NCBI RefSeq assembly: GCF_030253575.1
Contig: NC_080560.1
Coordinates: 38,673,001-38,737,000, forward strand
From: Rhododendron vialii
Taxonomy: Eukaryota; Streptophyta; Magnoliopsida; Ericales; Ericaceae
Length of the DNA: 64,000 bases
Reading direction: 5' to 3'
In this document: piece after piece, positions 12,533-23,389 of the stretch
Layout of the letters: every line of letters starts with the position of its first letter
How positions within the stretch are numbered: position 1 is the first letter of the stretch
Translations under genes and position numbers: made by a program
The notes under the pieces: generated by a model
The model's database searches: none
Seen by the model: the letters and a program-made list of their open reading frames with translations, nothing else
What the model was told of the DNA's origin: nothing

Positions 12533-12714
12533 TGAGCCGGTCCTGAATTAAAGCAAATGTTACGGTCGCTTTAGGCCTCCTAAATTTTTTGAATTGTAAA
12601 TAGCTCTCCTACTTTTGTATCCCATTATTATAGTCCAACAAAACAGGTTCTATTTTTAAGTTCTATTTTTAATTTTCGCTTTTAAGCCTCCAAAAAATCA
12701 GGACCGACTCTGGT
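12533..12714. mobile_element. small TIR element with hAT-like ends
   Basis: Ends GAGCCGGTCCTGA and TCAGGACCGACTC are inverted repeats around an AT-rich interior. The superfamily is inferred from the ends only; the target duplication is not clean. Confidence 0.5.
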
Positions 12715-12739
12715 CTCACATGGGTTATCAATTTCAAAT

Positions 12740-12872
12740 TGGAAAATAACGGCCAATGACGTGTTTTGATAATTAATACTTGCTAAGGACATTTTCAGCA
12801 TTAACAAATGTTCTTAGCATGTTCCTAACGGATATTAATTATCAAAACACGTTTTGAACCGTCATTTTCCCA
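12740..12872. mobile_element. 133-bp MITE with an 8-bp target duplication
   Basis: Inverted ends TGGAAAATAACGG and CCGTCATTTTCCCA, flanked on both sides by TTTCAAAT. Copy 1 of the segmental duplication has a single TTTCAAAT at this place, the intact empty site. An 8-bp duplication fits a hAT-type MITE. Confidence 0.88.
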
Positions 12873-12959
12873 TTTCAAATCCTTGATCAAACAGGTTGAG
12901 TTGAGCGGGTTATGGAGCCTTATGGACCCTATAGATCTGTTTGTTAGGCGATATAAAAT

Positions 12960-13083
12960 GTGAAATGATATTGGCACTCTAAAAATTGATGCAGCCACTC
13001 CAAAATCAGTGTAACTCCAAAGTCACTTTCCTTTGTTTTTTGGAGTGCCTGCATCAATTTTTGGAATGTCAATATCATTTCTC
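12960..13083. mobile_element. about 124-bp MITE
   Basis: Left arm GAAATGATATTGGCACTC plus AAAAATTGATGCAG; right arm is its near-complement, ending CAATATCATTTCTC. Absent from the matching place in copy 1 (about 11085-11100). Confidence 0.82.
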
Positions 13084-13393
13084 TTTGTGTATAAGATATG
13101 CAATCTCGTCCAACTAATAAAGACGACGGTATAACATATCCCGTATTTAGGCCTATGTATTACGCATATTTAACCGAACAACAAAAGTCCTTTAAAAATT
13201 AATGTAGTCAAATTCAATGCTTATATCTGGTCAAACAAACGAGTATACAGAGTTTCTCATCCTTATCAACTAGTTGGTAATTCCTAATTGTAATCTACAA
13301 GAATTTGTCCATAAAGTTCAAAAAATTACAGGGCACTCAAACTTAAAATAATAGAAATTTAATATACCTAGATTGGTCCTGCCGGCTCCATAA

Positions 13394-13630
13394 GGCCTCG
13401 TTCCAAAAATCTTCTTAAAAAATAAGCAGTTTATTTTACATTTTCAAATTAAAAAATAATGTAAATAAAAAATAATTTTTCAAAATTTTTTTTTTGCATT
13501 GTATAAAAGATCTAGATGAGATCTTTAAAACAAGATCCATATTGTTTTAGATTTCAATAAACCAATAATTTTTGAGCTTGAAATTATCTCGTTAAAAAAT
13601 AAAAAAAAAATTTGCGTTGTGGAACGGACA
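13394..13630. mobile_element. Tourist/Harbinger-like MITE (copy 2 of 4)
   Basis: Starts GGCCTCGTTCCAAAAAT after TAA and ends near GTGGAACGGAC. The interior matches the copy at 15499-15741. Absent from copy 1 of the segmental duplication (about 11535). Confidence 0.75.
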
Positions 13631-13963
13631 TTTTAATAACTTTGAAACAAGGTATGATCTTTAGTTAACCTTGCGGCTAGCAAGTTGACAACGACTCATG
13701 CATCTCATCAGGATGTCAAAGTCTAAATATTCCAACCTCAAGGTGGATGCTTTTTTCTCTTGTATTTGTCGGGATTTTTTTCTCCTTTCTATTGTGACTA
13801 CGAGTTAAATTGAGCTTATAGTGATTGCAAAGTTATTTTTAGTTTGGTGAATTCTGATATACGTCCGCTCATAAAGAAAAAAGAGGTAGCATAATCTTGT
13901 GTATCAAAAAGAAAGTCGAAAACAATTCATATAGATTAATCATTCATTAATCAATGGTGAAAA

Positions 13964-14166
13964 CTCCGAGGGTTGGCCTAGCGGAGGCTTGGGACTCAGC
14001 TTTCTCTCCCTCCTCAAATTTCCTCAAATTTCAGAATCGAAACCTTTTAGGTGTCGGTTACTCTTTGAGCCGATTCATACAGGGCTTTGACTTTAATTGG
14101 AATTCTTACTAGTGGACGGTGAGATGGACCTCCTAAGATTAGTTGAAGTGTGTGAAAATTGACCCG
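13964..14166 (+). repeat. SINE family 2, duplicated copy
   Basis: Counterpart of 11756-11940 inside copy 2 of the segmental duplication: AGGGTTGGCCTAGCGG at the head, GATTAGTTGAAGTGTGTG near the tail. Confidence 0.8.
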
Positions 14167-14223
14167 AACTGCCGAATACATGACTTATAAAAAAAAAAAA
14201 ATACAATGGTGAAGGGGGAATAC

Positions 14224-14426
14224 CTTGAAGGACGGAAATAGCCAAGTTTCTCCTCCAGCCGCCCCCGCGCAATTAAAGCCGCTTCATCCATGGATGGGTC
14301 GATCCATGATCTCAGAGAAGAAGGGTAATTTCCATGGAAATGACTATTGTCCTCATGAGTCCGGTGGGAATAAGTCTTTGATCTCCTCCTGTACTGCATC
14401 TCAACTATGGGCATCATTCCAGCCAT
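14224..14426 (-). CDS. duplicated, open first exon of the RING-H2 gene (possible alternative first exon)
   Basis: ATG at 14426, 67 codons plus two bases, ending TTCAAG/GTATTC. It is the same length and phase as RING exon 1 (12178-11976), differs at about 9 of 68 residues and has no stop. It reads MAGMMPIVEMQYRRRSK, and later WIDPSMDEAALIARGRLEEK. No second copy of exon 2 follows, so it can only make a full protein by splicing over about 4 kb to 10205, skipping the downstream exon 1. It has its own CT leader tract (14437-14469). Either it is an alternative promoter and first exon, or a fossil exon that has not yet decayed; the open frame and good donor favour recent origin or use. Confidence 0.65.
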
Positions 14427-14435
14427 GTTAATTTC

Positions 14436-14436
<1 letters not shown>

Positions 14437-14469
<33 letters not shown>
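14437..14469. repeat. (GA)n / (CT)n tract before the duplicated RING first exon
   Basis: Duplicate of the tract at 12190-12220, in the same position relative to the ATG. Confidence 0.92.
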
Positions 14470-14472
<3 letters not shown>

Positions 14473-14744
14473 GGAGAAAAGGGTAGAGGAAGTTCTGATG
14501 TTTATCCAGAGGTGGGTATGGTTTTGGTTTGTGAAATTATTGAGGAAGTTTCCATGTGCTGTCTGTTGGCCGGACGTTTCAACGAATCAATTGGGGCGGG
14601 AACGACACTCCCCTTGTGTTTTCCTCATAAACTTTTCTGTCTTTTATTCCCATCATTTTAAAATTGAATAAGACCAAAATTACAAATTTACACTATTGTT
14701 CAAAATCTGAAAATTGAAAGAACCTTCTGACTCGTTTGTTTTGG

Positions 14745-14995
14745 GATTTTTGAATTTGTAGGTAATGAGGTGGTGTTCTACTTTCTAAAAAAAGAATTTT
14801 TTGAAAAAAGAAGATAATTTTAAACTCAAATATAATGAAAATGAAAAATATTTTTTCAATTTTTTTTGCACCGTTTAAAAGATCTTAATGAGATCTATCA
14901 AACAAGATCCATATTGATAGAAAAATTATTTGCGTAAACACATATTTTTTAAGCTTGAAATTGCCTTCTTTTTCAAAAAAGTTACTTTTCCACAA
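14745..14995. mobile_element. Tourist/Harbinger-like MITE (copy 3 of 4, diverged ends)
   Basis: The interior CACCGTTTAAAAGATCTTAA, then ATGAGATCTATCAAACAAGA, then ATAGAAAAATTATTTGCGTA matches the copy at 15499-15741. The ends are eroded. Confidence 0.65.
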
Positions 14996-15498
14996 AAGTG
15001 GAACACCCATGAATGCAGAGAAAAATAAAGTAATGATTAAAAATATGAGTAACGGTTTGAGAGAGATAGAGAGAAAAATGAGAGTAATAATTAGAAAGAA
15101 ATATGATAATTATTACAATATAAAATTCAAAACCCTTAAAAGAATGGTCTCCAAGTCTAGGTTTATGATATCTTTAGACCATGTCAAACATTTACTCATT
15201 CTTTTATTGAAATTGAAGTAAAGATTTGAATAAAACTTTAGCATGTATGAAGCACTTTGATTGATGGAAAATTTATGAAACCATAGGCAATAGAAAAAAC
15301 AGTTAAACTTAAAACAAATAAGCCTTCCCTGATCATACAACTATACAAGCACGCGTTGAGCCCAAGTGAAGACTGAAGGGTTTGGTTAAGATATGCTAGA
15401 TTCCACCGAGTATACAAATTTTCATTGATAACAGAAGGAAAAGGCGTGAACGCAAACGAAGATTTGATTGATAAAAAAATGGAATCGTGGCAATCTAA

Positions 15499-15741
15499 GG
15501 CCCCGTTTCAGAAGATTTTTTTAAAAAATACGTAAGTATTTATTTTACATTTTCAAACTAAAAAATAATGTAAATGAAAAATAATTTTTCAATTTTTTTT
15601 GCACTGTATAAAAGATCTCAATGAGATCTATCAAACAAGATCTCTATTGATAGAAAAATTATTTGCGTAAGCACGTGATTTTTGAGATTAAAATTGCATT
15701 CTTAAAAAATAAGTACTTATTTCCCTTTCTGAAACGGGGCC
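15499..15741. mobile_element. Tourist/Harbinger-like MITE (copy 4, best preserved)
   Basis: 243 bases with ends GGCCCCGTTTCAGAA and TTTCTGAAACGGGGCC and the target duplication TAA on both sides. It carries no protein. A 3-bp TAA duplication and this terminus type fit PIF/Harbinger. Confidence 0.85.
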
Positions 15742-16184
15742 TAAGTCAAAATTTGATTAAGAATTCCATTACAGCAGTTGGCCTTTCATAAAAGTTTTTC
15801 ATTGTTTGGTAGTAGAAAATAAGGGGAAAACATTTTACACAGTTAAATATATTCAGTCAAGAGACGTAAAATGACTTTTTGCTCGGTAAGTTGTTTTCCA
15901 AAGGCTATAGAGCACTGCATATTATGTATACCGGATTATGATACCCGCTGATTGACATTGCGAAGTGGCTAGCTTCCTAGTTGGCACCAGCTGATTTGTC
16001 GATAATTGTTGTTAAAATAGTGTTTGGCTAATAGTTTGCAAATATCAGCCAAACACTGAAAAATAAAAACGAAACTTTTCCTTTTGACAAAATCAATTTA
16101 CAAGAAAAATATTTTTTTAGTAAAATATCTTGCGTCGAAACAAAAGAAGCCTAACTTCCTCAATATCCAGTTTAATTGGTTTGG
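15742..16184. other. AT-rich spacer
   Basis: No gene recognised. It holds degenerate inverted words (GGGGAAAACATTTTACAC against GGTAAGTTGTTTTCC), perhaps an old decayed element. Confidence 0.4.
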
Positions 16185-16690
16185 AGGTAAAATCAAGGCC
16201 TTTTGACTTGAAACTTGACCGGCTTGTTCATGAACGGTCATTGTTGCCGAGAAACTTCGGCAACTCTCCTGTCTCCGTTGTTGTTTTGGCTAATAACAAA
16301 CTCAATTTTGTGGCTGTTTGCCGCCGGAGATAGGGCTGTTGAAATATGTGACAGTGTTTGATGTGTGCTTTAATATGTTGGGAGGAATGTTGCCCGACAC
16401 AATCGGAGGGATGAAAAGCTTGGAGCAGGGGAAAGTGGCACACAACAAACTTTCCAGGGGGATTCCAACTAGTATATGTTCATTGCGAAATCTTCAAAAT
16501 TTTACGTATTTGGGTAATTACATCTGCGGTGTGCAGAGAGCATGTTGCATGTCTTAAGCTGCTTGAAAAAGTCGAGTGTATACCACGTGGACCGGAAAAT
16601 ACTAGTTGCGCGCGATGTTTGGGGTCGACCCAAAGTTTAGATTTGTAATTACTTAACACGGTTAGCATGGGATGGTAATGTGGATTAATG
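16185..16690 (+). pseudogene. LRX: LRX (leucine-rich-repeat extensin) pseudogene fragment
   Basis: Pieces match the LRR domain of the intact LRX at 59762-61051: NFGNSPVSVVVLANN, then EIGLLKYVTVFDV, GGMKSLEQ, VAHNKLSRGIPTSICSL and NFTYLGNYICG. It lacks the signal peptide, early repeats and extensin tail. Stretches between the matching pieces are lost and the frame shifts between them, followed by a stop in the Cys-rich segment. The downstream flank (AAGTCGAGTGTATACCACGT, GTCGACCCAAAG) recurs at 17582-17800 and, reversed, at 38080-38390. It is non-functional as protein. Confidence 0.85.
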
Positions 16691-17558
16691 TTAGCACCTT
16701 GATTTCCAAAGCTTGCTAAGCTTGGCTAGCGGTGGCACCTTGCACTCTAGCCAACCGGTGGAAACAAAGGCATGAGGCAGACATGTCTTTACAAGGTGAC
16801 CCGATGGTGTCGGTTGGTATCGGCACTGGTCCCTAAGGCAAGTGGCAGTCGTGATGCACGTGATGACCCGATGATATCGAGGCAAGGATGCTAAACGAGA
16901 AGCAGGCTTGTGGGACAAGGCAATCAAGAAAAACGGCTAAGTATTGGGAGCTGGGGTTGGATCACGAAATTGGCCAGGCAGCCTTGAGTTGGCTCGGGCA
17001 AAACGGAGGCAGACTTGCATTGGCTCAGGCAAAACGGTTGTTGACGGTTAACAGCATTCTGCACATGTTGCTGGGAGCATGGGACAGGTGTCCAAGGCAG
17101 AAACGGGCTGCATGTGTTGCTGGCAGCATGGGACAGGTGTCCAAGACAGAAATGGGCAGTTATCGGCAGTTATCTCCAGGCAGTTTCATATTTCAGTGTG
17201 CTGGCAGATTCTGGCAGTGCCAGCACAGCCCTAGGGCAGTTGGGGGTGTCAACTGCAAGATCATGGGTTGGCCCCATGATCTCATGTACTTAGTGGCCAT
17301 GTTTTTATGATTGTAAGCCTATTTAGGCAAGCATTTTCGTAGCCTAAGTCAGGGGATATTCTGTCTAGGTTCTTGGGTGTATTCCTTTGTAAGTTGGTGC
17401 TTAATAAAGATTAGGACGGTTTCCGTAACTCTTGAGTGTGTTTCTAGACGTTCAAACAGATCGGGTGTGTAAGTAAACACTAGTTGGCTGAGACCAAGTT
17501 GCTGGCAAACTTGGTGCCATCACGAACAGATTTCTAGGCGAAAAACAGCCCCGTGACA
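16689..17558 (+). mobile_element. probable LTR-derived insertion (fossil)
   Basis: About 870 bases separate two copies of the LRX-tail sequence. It begins TGTTAGCACC and ends CCGTGACA (TG...CA). A polyadenylation-like stretch (CTTAATAAAGATTAGG at about 17400) is followed by sequence like the end of an LTR. It has no coding region and no clean target duplication, so family and exact ends are uncertain. Confidence 0.4.
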
Positions 17559-17581
17559 TGGACCGGAAAACACAAAGTCTA

Positions 17582-17800
17582 GATTTGTAATTAAGTCGAG
17601 TGTATATCACGTGGACCGGAAAACACTAGTTGCGCGCGATGTCTGGGGTCGACCCAAAGTCTAGATTTGTAATTACTTAACATGGTTAGCATGGTAATGT
17701 GGATTAACATCATGACCTTCATAAATAACTTAACCAAAAACTGAAAAAAGTTTACTAATAACGAGGAAAACACAAATCTAATCATTCCAAAATCCACCTT
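17582..17800 (+). pseudogene. second copy of the LRX pseudogene 3' tail
   Basis: Repeats AAGTCGAGTGTATATCACGT, the GGTCGACCCAAAG word and the following TTGTAATTACTTAAC seen at about 16570-16690. It continues into ATCATGACCTTCATAAATAA, which also follows the tail at 38080-38390. Confidence 0.8.
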
Positions 17801-17939
17801 AGAAACAATAATTGAAGAAAAGTTCATCTAACAAGTACCTTCTATAGTTTGGTATAACAGGAATATGGATTTGACATTCAGAAAATACCTATCAACACGG
17901 GACTCTTTTCTTTTTCTGTTTCGATAAACAAAATGAACA

Positions 17940-18161
17940 TTGCCGATAGCCTACTCTTTTCAGACGTTCTCCTCTGCGCCAAGCTCAAATCGGTTATCTC
18001 TCAATAATATCGTCTCTAGCAGGGGGGGTTTGCAATATCCAGCCATAATGCTAGTTGGGAAAGTACTTTTCAGTACCTATTTCCATGTACCTGCATTGTC
18101 AAAAAGCATTGATATGGAACTTGTGTCTTGTAAAATGAATCATGAACCTGTTCGAGACTGA
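17940..18161 (+). other. duplicated short open frame downstream of IQD-1, unrecognised
   Basis: A 73-residue frame beginning MPIAYSFQTFSSAPSSN. A related frame with the same beginning lies at 30419-30619 (minus), and a partial trace near 37850-37990 (minus), each downstream of an IQD gene and pointing back at it. It resembles no family I know. It may be a conserved non-coding flank that happens to stay open, or the remnant of a duplicated neighbour gene. Confidence 0.4.
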
Positions 18162-18537
18162 TTTCATTTAATTTCCTAGGAAACATAGAAAACTCGGTTG
18201 AAGATCCATTTCTGAAAATTCTTATTGATTTTCTGAAAAATCAAGCTGCATTCAGTTTAGTTCCCATTAGTGAAGTCTTGGGATGGTAGATTAGTTATAG
18301 ATTGACCAAACCGTTAGCAATTTATGCAAAATAGTGGCCGTCCTCGTATTCAGCTTCCTTTGTTCTGGTATTAAGCGATTCTTAGTCACCAGATTACATA
18401 CAGAGGTTCTCACGTTTTGAAATTCCTACATTATCATGTGGCTGAGAATCACATGGTTCGTAGATACAAACAACAACAAAAAAAAAAAAAAACTAGTTTG
18501 ACTCCTAAACCAGTGGTTCCCTGAGCAACACCAAATA

Positions 18538-18716
18538 CTCCCTCTGTCTCGATTTGTTTGTTCATTTTTTGACTTATAGGGAGTACATGTCCCAAATTGA
18601 CTGTCCAATTTCAAATCAATGGCTTAGATTATGTAATTTTCAAATCAATGGATTAGATTTGATTTCCTAATAAGTTGAAAACCCGAGATTAGACAAACAA
18701 ATCGGGACAGAGGGAG
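18538..18716. mobile_element. Stowaway-type MITE
   Basis: 179 bases, ends CTCCCTCTGTCTCGATTTG and AAATCGGGACAGAGGGAG, flanked by TA on both sides. The CTCCCTC terminus with a TA target is the mark of Stowaway (Tc1/mariner group). Confidence 0.93.
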
Positions 18717-18839
18717 TAAATTTTTTCTAATTTTCACAAAAACCCTTTTTCTTAAAAACTTTATGAAAGAGATGTTTCGTTTTTTTTTTAATCAGTTTTG
18801 CTTTCCAAAACACAGAAAAAAACGAATAATGACAATTCG

Positions 18840-21800
18840 TTACTCACTGCGAGATCTGCCATAGACGGTATTCGTATGACCGGTACCAGAAGATCCATGG
18901 TCCCTCTCTTTACCCGAAGCACTCGCCCGAGCAAGCTTGGCCAGCCACGGGTCCGCATTCGAATCCGGTCTCGTCCCAGCCTGCGGGGCCTTCTTCCTAC
19001 TCGACATCCCCGCAATCGAATCGGCTCCCGTCTTAGGTGCACTTCGCGACCGCTCCAATTTCGCCTTAGGCTTAGAGGGTTCCGTAGTCTCACGCCCACT
19101 TCGCGACCGCTCCAATTTTGCCTTAGAGGGTTCCGTATCCTCAAGCCCGCTTCGCGACCGCTCCAATTTCGCCTTAGAGGGTTCCGTATTCTCACGCCCA
19201 CTTCGCGACCGCTCCAATTTTGCCTTAGAGGGTTCCGTATTCTCCATGTAAGCTGGAGCCATCATGTCGTAGTCGTACGAGGGGTACTCGGGTTTGGACG
19301 TCGTGGATGAGGCACGAGTGCTGCTCTGGGCCGTGTCCAAGTAGTAGTCAACGAAACGCCCGCTCTCGGCTCTCGGGCTAGAGTCCACGAGTGCCGGTGG
19401 TTGTAGCAGGGATAAGTCTTGGCGTTCTTGCTTCGAGTAAGCGCGGCTTGGGACGGCTCGGTGATGTGTTTGGGCGTGCGAGGGGTGGTCGGACATGGAC
19501 GCCGCGGACGAGTACGAGTACCGAGGGCTGCTTTGTCGAGAGCTGCTTTGTGCCGTGTCAAAGTAATAGTCATCGAAACGCATGCTTCGGGCTCTCGGGC
19601 TGGAGACGTCTATGAGTGCCGATGGTTTTAGGGACAAGTCTCGGAGTTCTTGCTTCGAGTAAGCGCGATTCGGGACGGAATGCATCGAGCCTCGGTGATT
19701 TGTTTGGGGTGTTTGAGGGTGGCCTGAGAAGCTCCTTCTGCTGTTTGTGCTTCGCTTTGATTCCCCAACATCCATTTCCACAATCCTGATGTTTTCATCG
19801 ATGGGCCAGTCTATTTCCTGCATCAACATTGACCATATGGTCGGATAAGTATTTTACTTTCAGGCATGTCGGAGTCATAACAAAACGATGCATCATCTCG
19901 CTAAATGATTAATGTTTCCAAAAACGCTATGAATACAAGGCGGGCGGGGCTTCAGGTAGGCCACCCGCCTGAATAGAATGAATCAAAATTCCGTTGATTG
20001 TAGCAAATATCCGGACATATATGAGTCCTGAAATCGTTCGATGTGCATGTGCCTCACCACTTGCATGCTCCGGTTAATTCTGTACCCGAATTTGTGCACT
20101 TTTATCTGTACGTCTGCAGTATTACTCATGTAAAATCATGCAACTTGTGTCCAGTACACTTTTATCTGTGTCCGTAACGTTACTCATGTTAAATTCATCT
20201 AAATGTGGCCCTCACCATAGGAAAGTAAAAACTATATTAGGCATTTCATTTTTGAGTATTTTGAGCAAGGTTACGAATACCATTCCGAACCGACTAGTAC
20301 CTGTTGGTACGTACTGTTTTGGAGAGAAACCTTTCTCTATGGAGTTTTATCCTATTGCTTTTGAGTATGGAGTATAATACTCCTGCATCTGGCCGTTTCG
20401 GCATTTCGCGTTTTGTACCAATTCCAAACTCCTATAATATGCTATTGCCACCACACGAGTGATTATTCAGTGTTCTTGGAGTCTCACTACATGTCGCTCT
20501 AGGAACAAGTAATAATTTTTACTGCCACATACACTCCCAACTAGACACAAAATATATGCATCTCCAACAGACCACATTATGATCAAGTCTTCCTAATTCC
20601 TAGTCCAATTCACAAACAGCAAATCTTTTAAGTATACTTCCCCTTATGGCCTTATGTAAAGTCTTCCTACTATTTTTGGAGCCAAAATTTCCTCCGTCGT
20701 AAAGTACTCTCTCTCTCTCTCATGCTAGCAAAACCACACTCTGCTACATAGCCTACCTCTACTCTTTGAAGAGGAAATACTTAGAATCTAATTTCTGCTC
20801 CAGAAAAGTTCGATTTTGTATTTGGTTGAATCGAAAAAGTATGGTTTCGATCTTGGATTTGTTCAATATCTTCCGCGAAAATTGGGCTTTTGATAAAATT
20901 GGGACTTCTTAAGAAAAAACTTAGGCTTGCTAGAAAATTTGTTTGGTCCACCGAATCACGAATCCAGTAACCGCCAAACCACATTCTGTAATAGGTAATT
21001 AATTCCAACATGAAAATGTAATTTCTTGGAAATAAAGAACGATTCGATTAGTCGAAGAAAATGAAACTCACTTGATAACTCAAGGGTCTTGACCTCCTAT
21101 CCAAGGATTTCCTGTGGTTGGACGGTGTCCGATAATTGGAGTTTGATTCATCGGCCATTCTCATCCTCTGAGCCCGTGCCCTGGCTTGGGCCGTTGCCAG
21201 TGACTGCATGCACCGGAGGGTTGCCGTGGTACTTCTCCTCACTAAATAACCCCTCACCAATGCCTGCACCTTCACCAGCCCTTTCAAGGCCCTTAATGCT
21301 TTTCTTGCCTGAAAAAATAACACCAACAAAACAGTTCACATTTAGTCATGACCGCAGCCCAAAGTTTAACCTATGAGAAATTCTTGGGTGCAAATAGGGT
21401 ACGGCTGATGTGGTACCCTTCGCGCACATTTGGGTTGTCCCCAAAAATACAACCTAACGGTCCGGATTGAAACACTTTTTCTTTCTTTTTTTAAAAAAAA
21501 AATCCATTCAATACCAAGAGGTGGCAAACCTATTTAACTCGATTGAAAATAGCGAAAATCCTAGTAGAGCAGGGTATTTTCAAAAAATATGAAATTTCCG
21601 AAACGATCTTCTTTTTATCAGAGAGGTTTTAAATGAACCAAACTGTTTTAGTTCCAATATCTATATGCTTGATATGTTTTGACTTTGGTGCGACTCCTGA
21701 ACTTAGGAACATCTTTTATGGTAAACGATTTAGACGGTAAATTATTTACTCTCATAAAAAAAAATCAATTTGTGAACAGTTTAATAACATCATTGATTTT

Positions 21801-22483
21801 TTCTAAACTGTGAATTTTCTTTATTGTTTCCAATTTTTTTTTTCTCTCAAACAATTCATGAAGAAGTTTCAATTGTTCTTGTTCATCGAAAAAAAGTCTT
21901 AGTTGTTCACGAAAAATTAAACTATCATTCTTATATTTCACCACTAATCCACTACGTATTGTCATAATGAACCAGAGTTTCAAAGGCCATTTACTCATGT
22001 ATCGGCCTATATTGTCTGACATTAAATTTATCATCGTACTTTTACATTTTTTGATATCGCGATTTAAAACCTATAATCAACGTTTGATTGAGTACGTATA
22101 CGTACCAAATAAGAACGAAAAGCAGATTGGATCATGACAGCAGCCGCCTCCTCGACAGCACAACCTTTCCTATTGGCGGCCGCCCCAGCAAGCTTGGCAG
22201 TGGCCGCCGCCACCGCTACCGCCACCGCCACCGCTTGCTTCTGCTCAACCCAAGACTCCAGCACAGCATGATCCGCCGGGCGAAGGGCGGGGACCCTGGG
22301 TGGCGATCTCCGGAAGCTCCGTGCCCGTTTCTCCTTCGGAATCTCCGGCGGCGGGGTAAGGTCGGAAGCACTTCTGATGAAAATTTCAGAATCAGTAAAC
22401 GAATACGCCCGATTGCTTGTTTTTTCCTTCTTGTTTTTCTTCCCTCCCCAACAGTTTGTAAACCAGTTTCCTGCTTTCCCCAT
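18840..22483 (-). CDS. IQD: IQD-1: IQ67-domain calmodulin-binding protein (three exons)
   Basis: Exons 22483-22106, 21308-21072 and 19817-18840, all joined in phase 0 at GT-AG sites, encode 530 residues. The start [19 protein letters not shown] is the usual basic IQD N-terminus. The IQ67 domain covers about residues 114-180: [13 protein letters not shown], the exon junction, [25 protein letters not shown] and [15 protein letters not shown], with IQ-type repeats and the conserved intron position inside the first IQ motif. The C-terminal half is Ser-rich and basic with a DUF4005-like motif ([19 protein letters not shown]). IQD proteins bind calmodulin and act as scaffolds at microtubules, membranes or the nucleus. 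Unlike its two paralogues, this gene carries four tandem copies of the [14 protein letters not shown] unit (about 19055-19250). It is divergent from IQD-2. Confidence 0.93.
19055..19250 (-). repeat. four in-frame repeats in IQD-1
   Basis: Units [51 protein letters not shown] and [19 protein letters not shown] follow each other. IQD-2 and IQD-3 have one unit each. Pieces of the DNA (CTTCGCGACCGCTCCAATTT) are nearly identical between units, so the expansion is young. Confidence 0.93.
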
Positions 22484-23389
22484 CTCTTTCAAAAATACAT
22501 AGAAACACACACACACACACACTGAGAGAGAGCAACGTCTAATATATACGGGTACCAGGTGGGCACAGCCACGTGGTACCCACCCGCTACGCAAAAATTT
22601 CTCTTCTCGAGAATCTCTCTCTCTGAGTAGCTTTCAACTATTGATTTGTTATTTGATCTGATTTGTAATGTTTTGATTTGTCTTCTCTGTGACGTAAACA
22701 ATCAAATATGAATATATGATGTGGTAATTTGGGTATTTATGTTATTGTTTAGGTAAGAACGAAACTTGGAAGGCCTTCACCCTGTTTAAAGCCAGTGCCA
22801 GTGCCAGTTGCCACAAGTTAAATGGTTTCCTTCCCTCAATGAGGTGATTCCTATGTGCACATTTTATCCTTGTAAACAGGGGTAACTCTGCATCACTCAC
22901 ACGGACATGACAAGCATACGAGATATGAATATAATATAATACAGATAGGTCAATTGGCAAAAAATTGTTCTTTTTGCCCGAAATTGTTTGGTACAAAAAA
23001 ATAGTCAAAAAATTATGCAAGGTTGTATGTGACAGTATTTTATTTTTTTGGAAAACGGAACGACTTTTAAAATAGGATATGGATACAACTACGAAACGTT
23101 TGTAATAGGCTGTCTTATAATTTCTAGAACCATGTTAGCCCGTCAATAATTTTTTTTTCCTGTTGAATAAGTAGTAAAATTGCATATAACCGACAAGAGT
23201 ATCTGTGAACGATAATACTTCGGTGAACACATTTGGTCACCGCATTTTGAGTACCGCATTTGGTGGAATGTTCTCAATTTGTTAGGTAGCAAAAGCAGAT
23301 TTTATAAATTCGACGGTGACACATCTCGCAGTACCCATAATATGATACTCAAATGTGGTCACCATAGCATTGCTTATCTATGAAAATGG

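Larger units (their letters stand above)
12722..14665. repeat. segmental duplication, copy 2
   Basis: Same order of sequence as 10999-12430, expanded by MITEs at 12740-12872, about 12960-13083 and 13394-13630. It ends in the flank shared with copy 1 (TTTCAACGAATCAATT, GAACGACACTCCC). Confidence 0.9.

Noticed and set aside
19055-19250. Spaced repeats that might suggest a CRISPR-like array
   Set aside because: They are in-frame protein repeats of a plant gene.
18788-19631. Long frames overlapping IQD-1 exon 3 on both strands
   Set aside because: They are shadows of a repeat-rich Ser/Arg exon; the IQD-1 frame alone has family motifs and intron logic.
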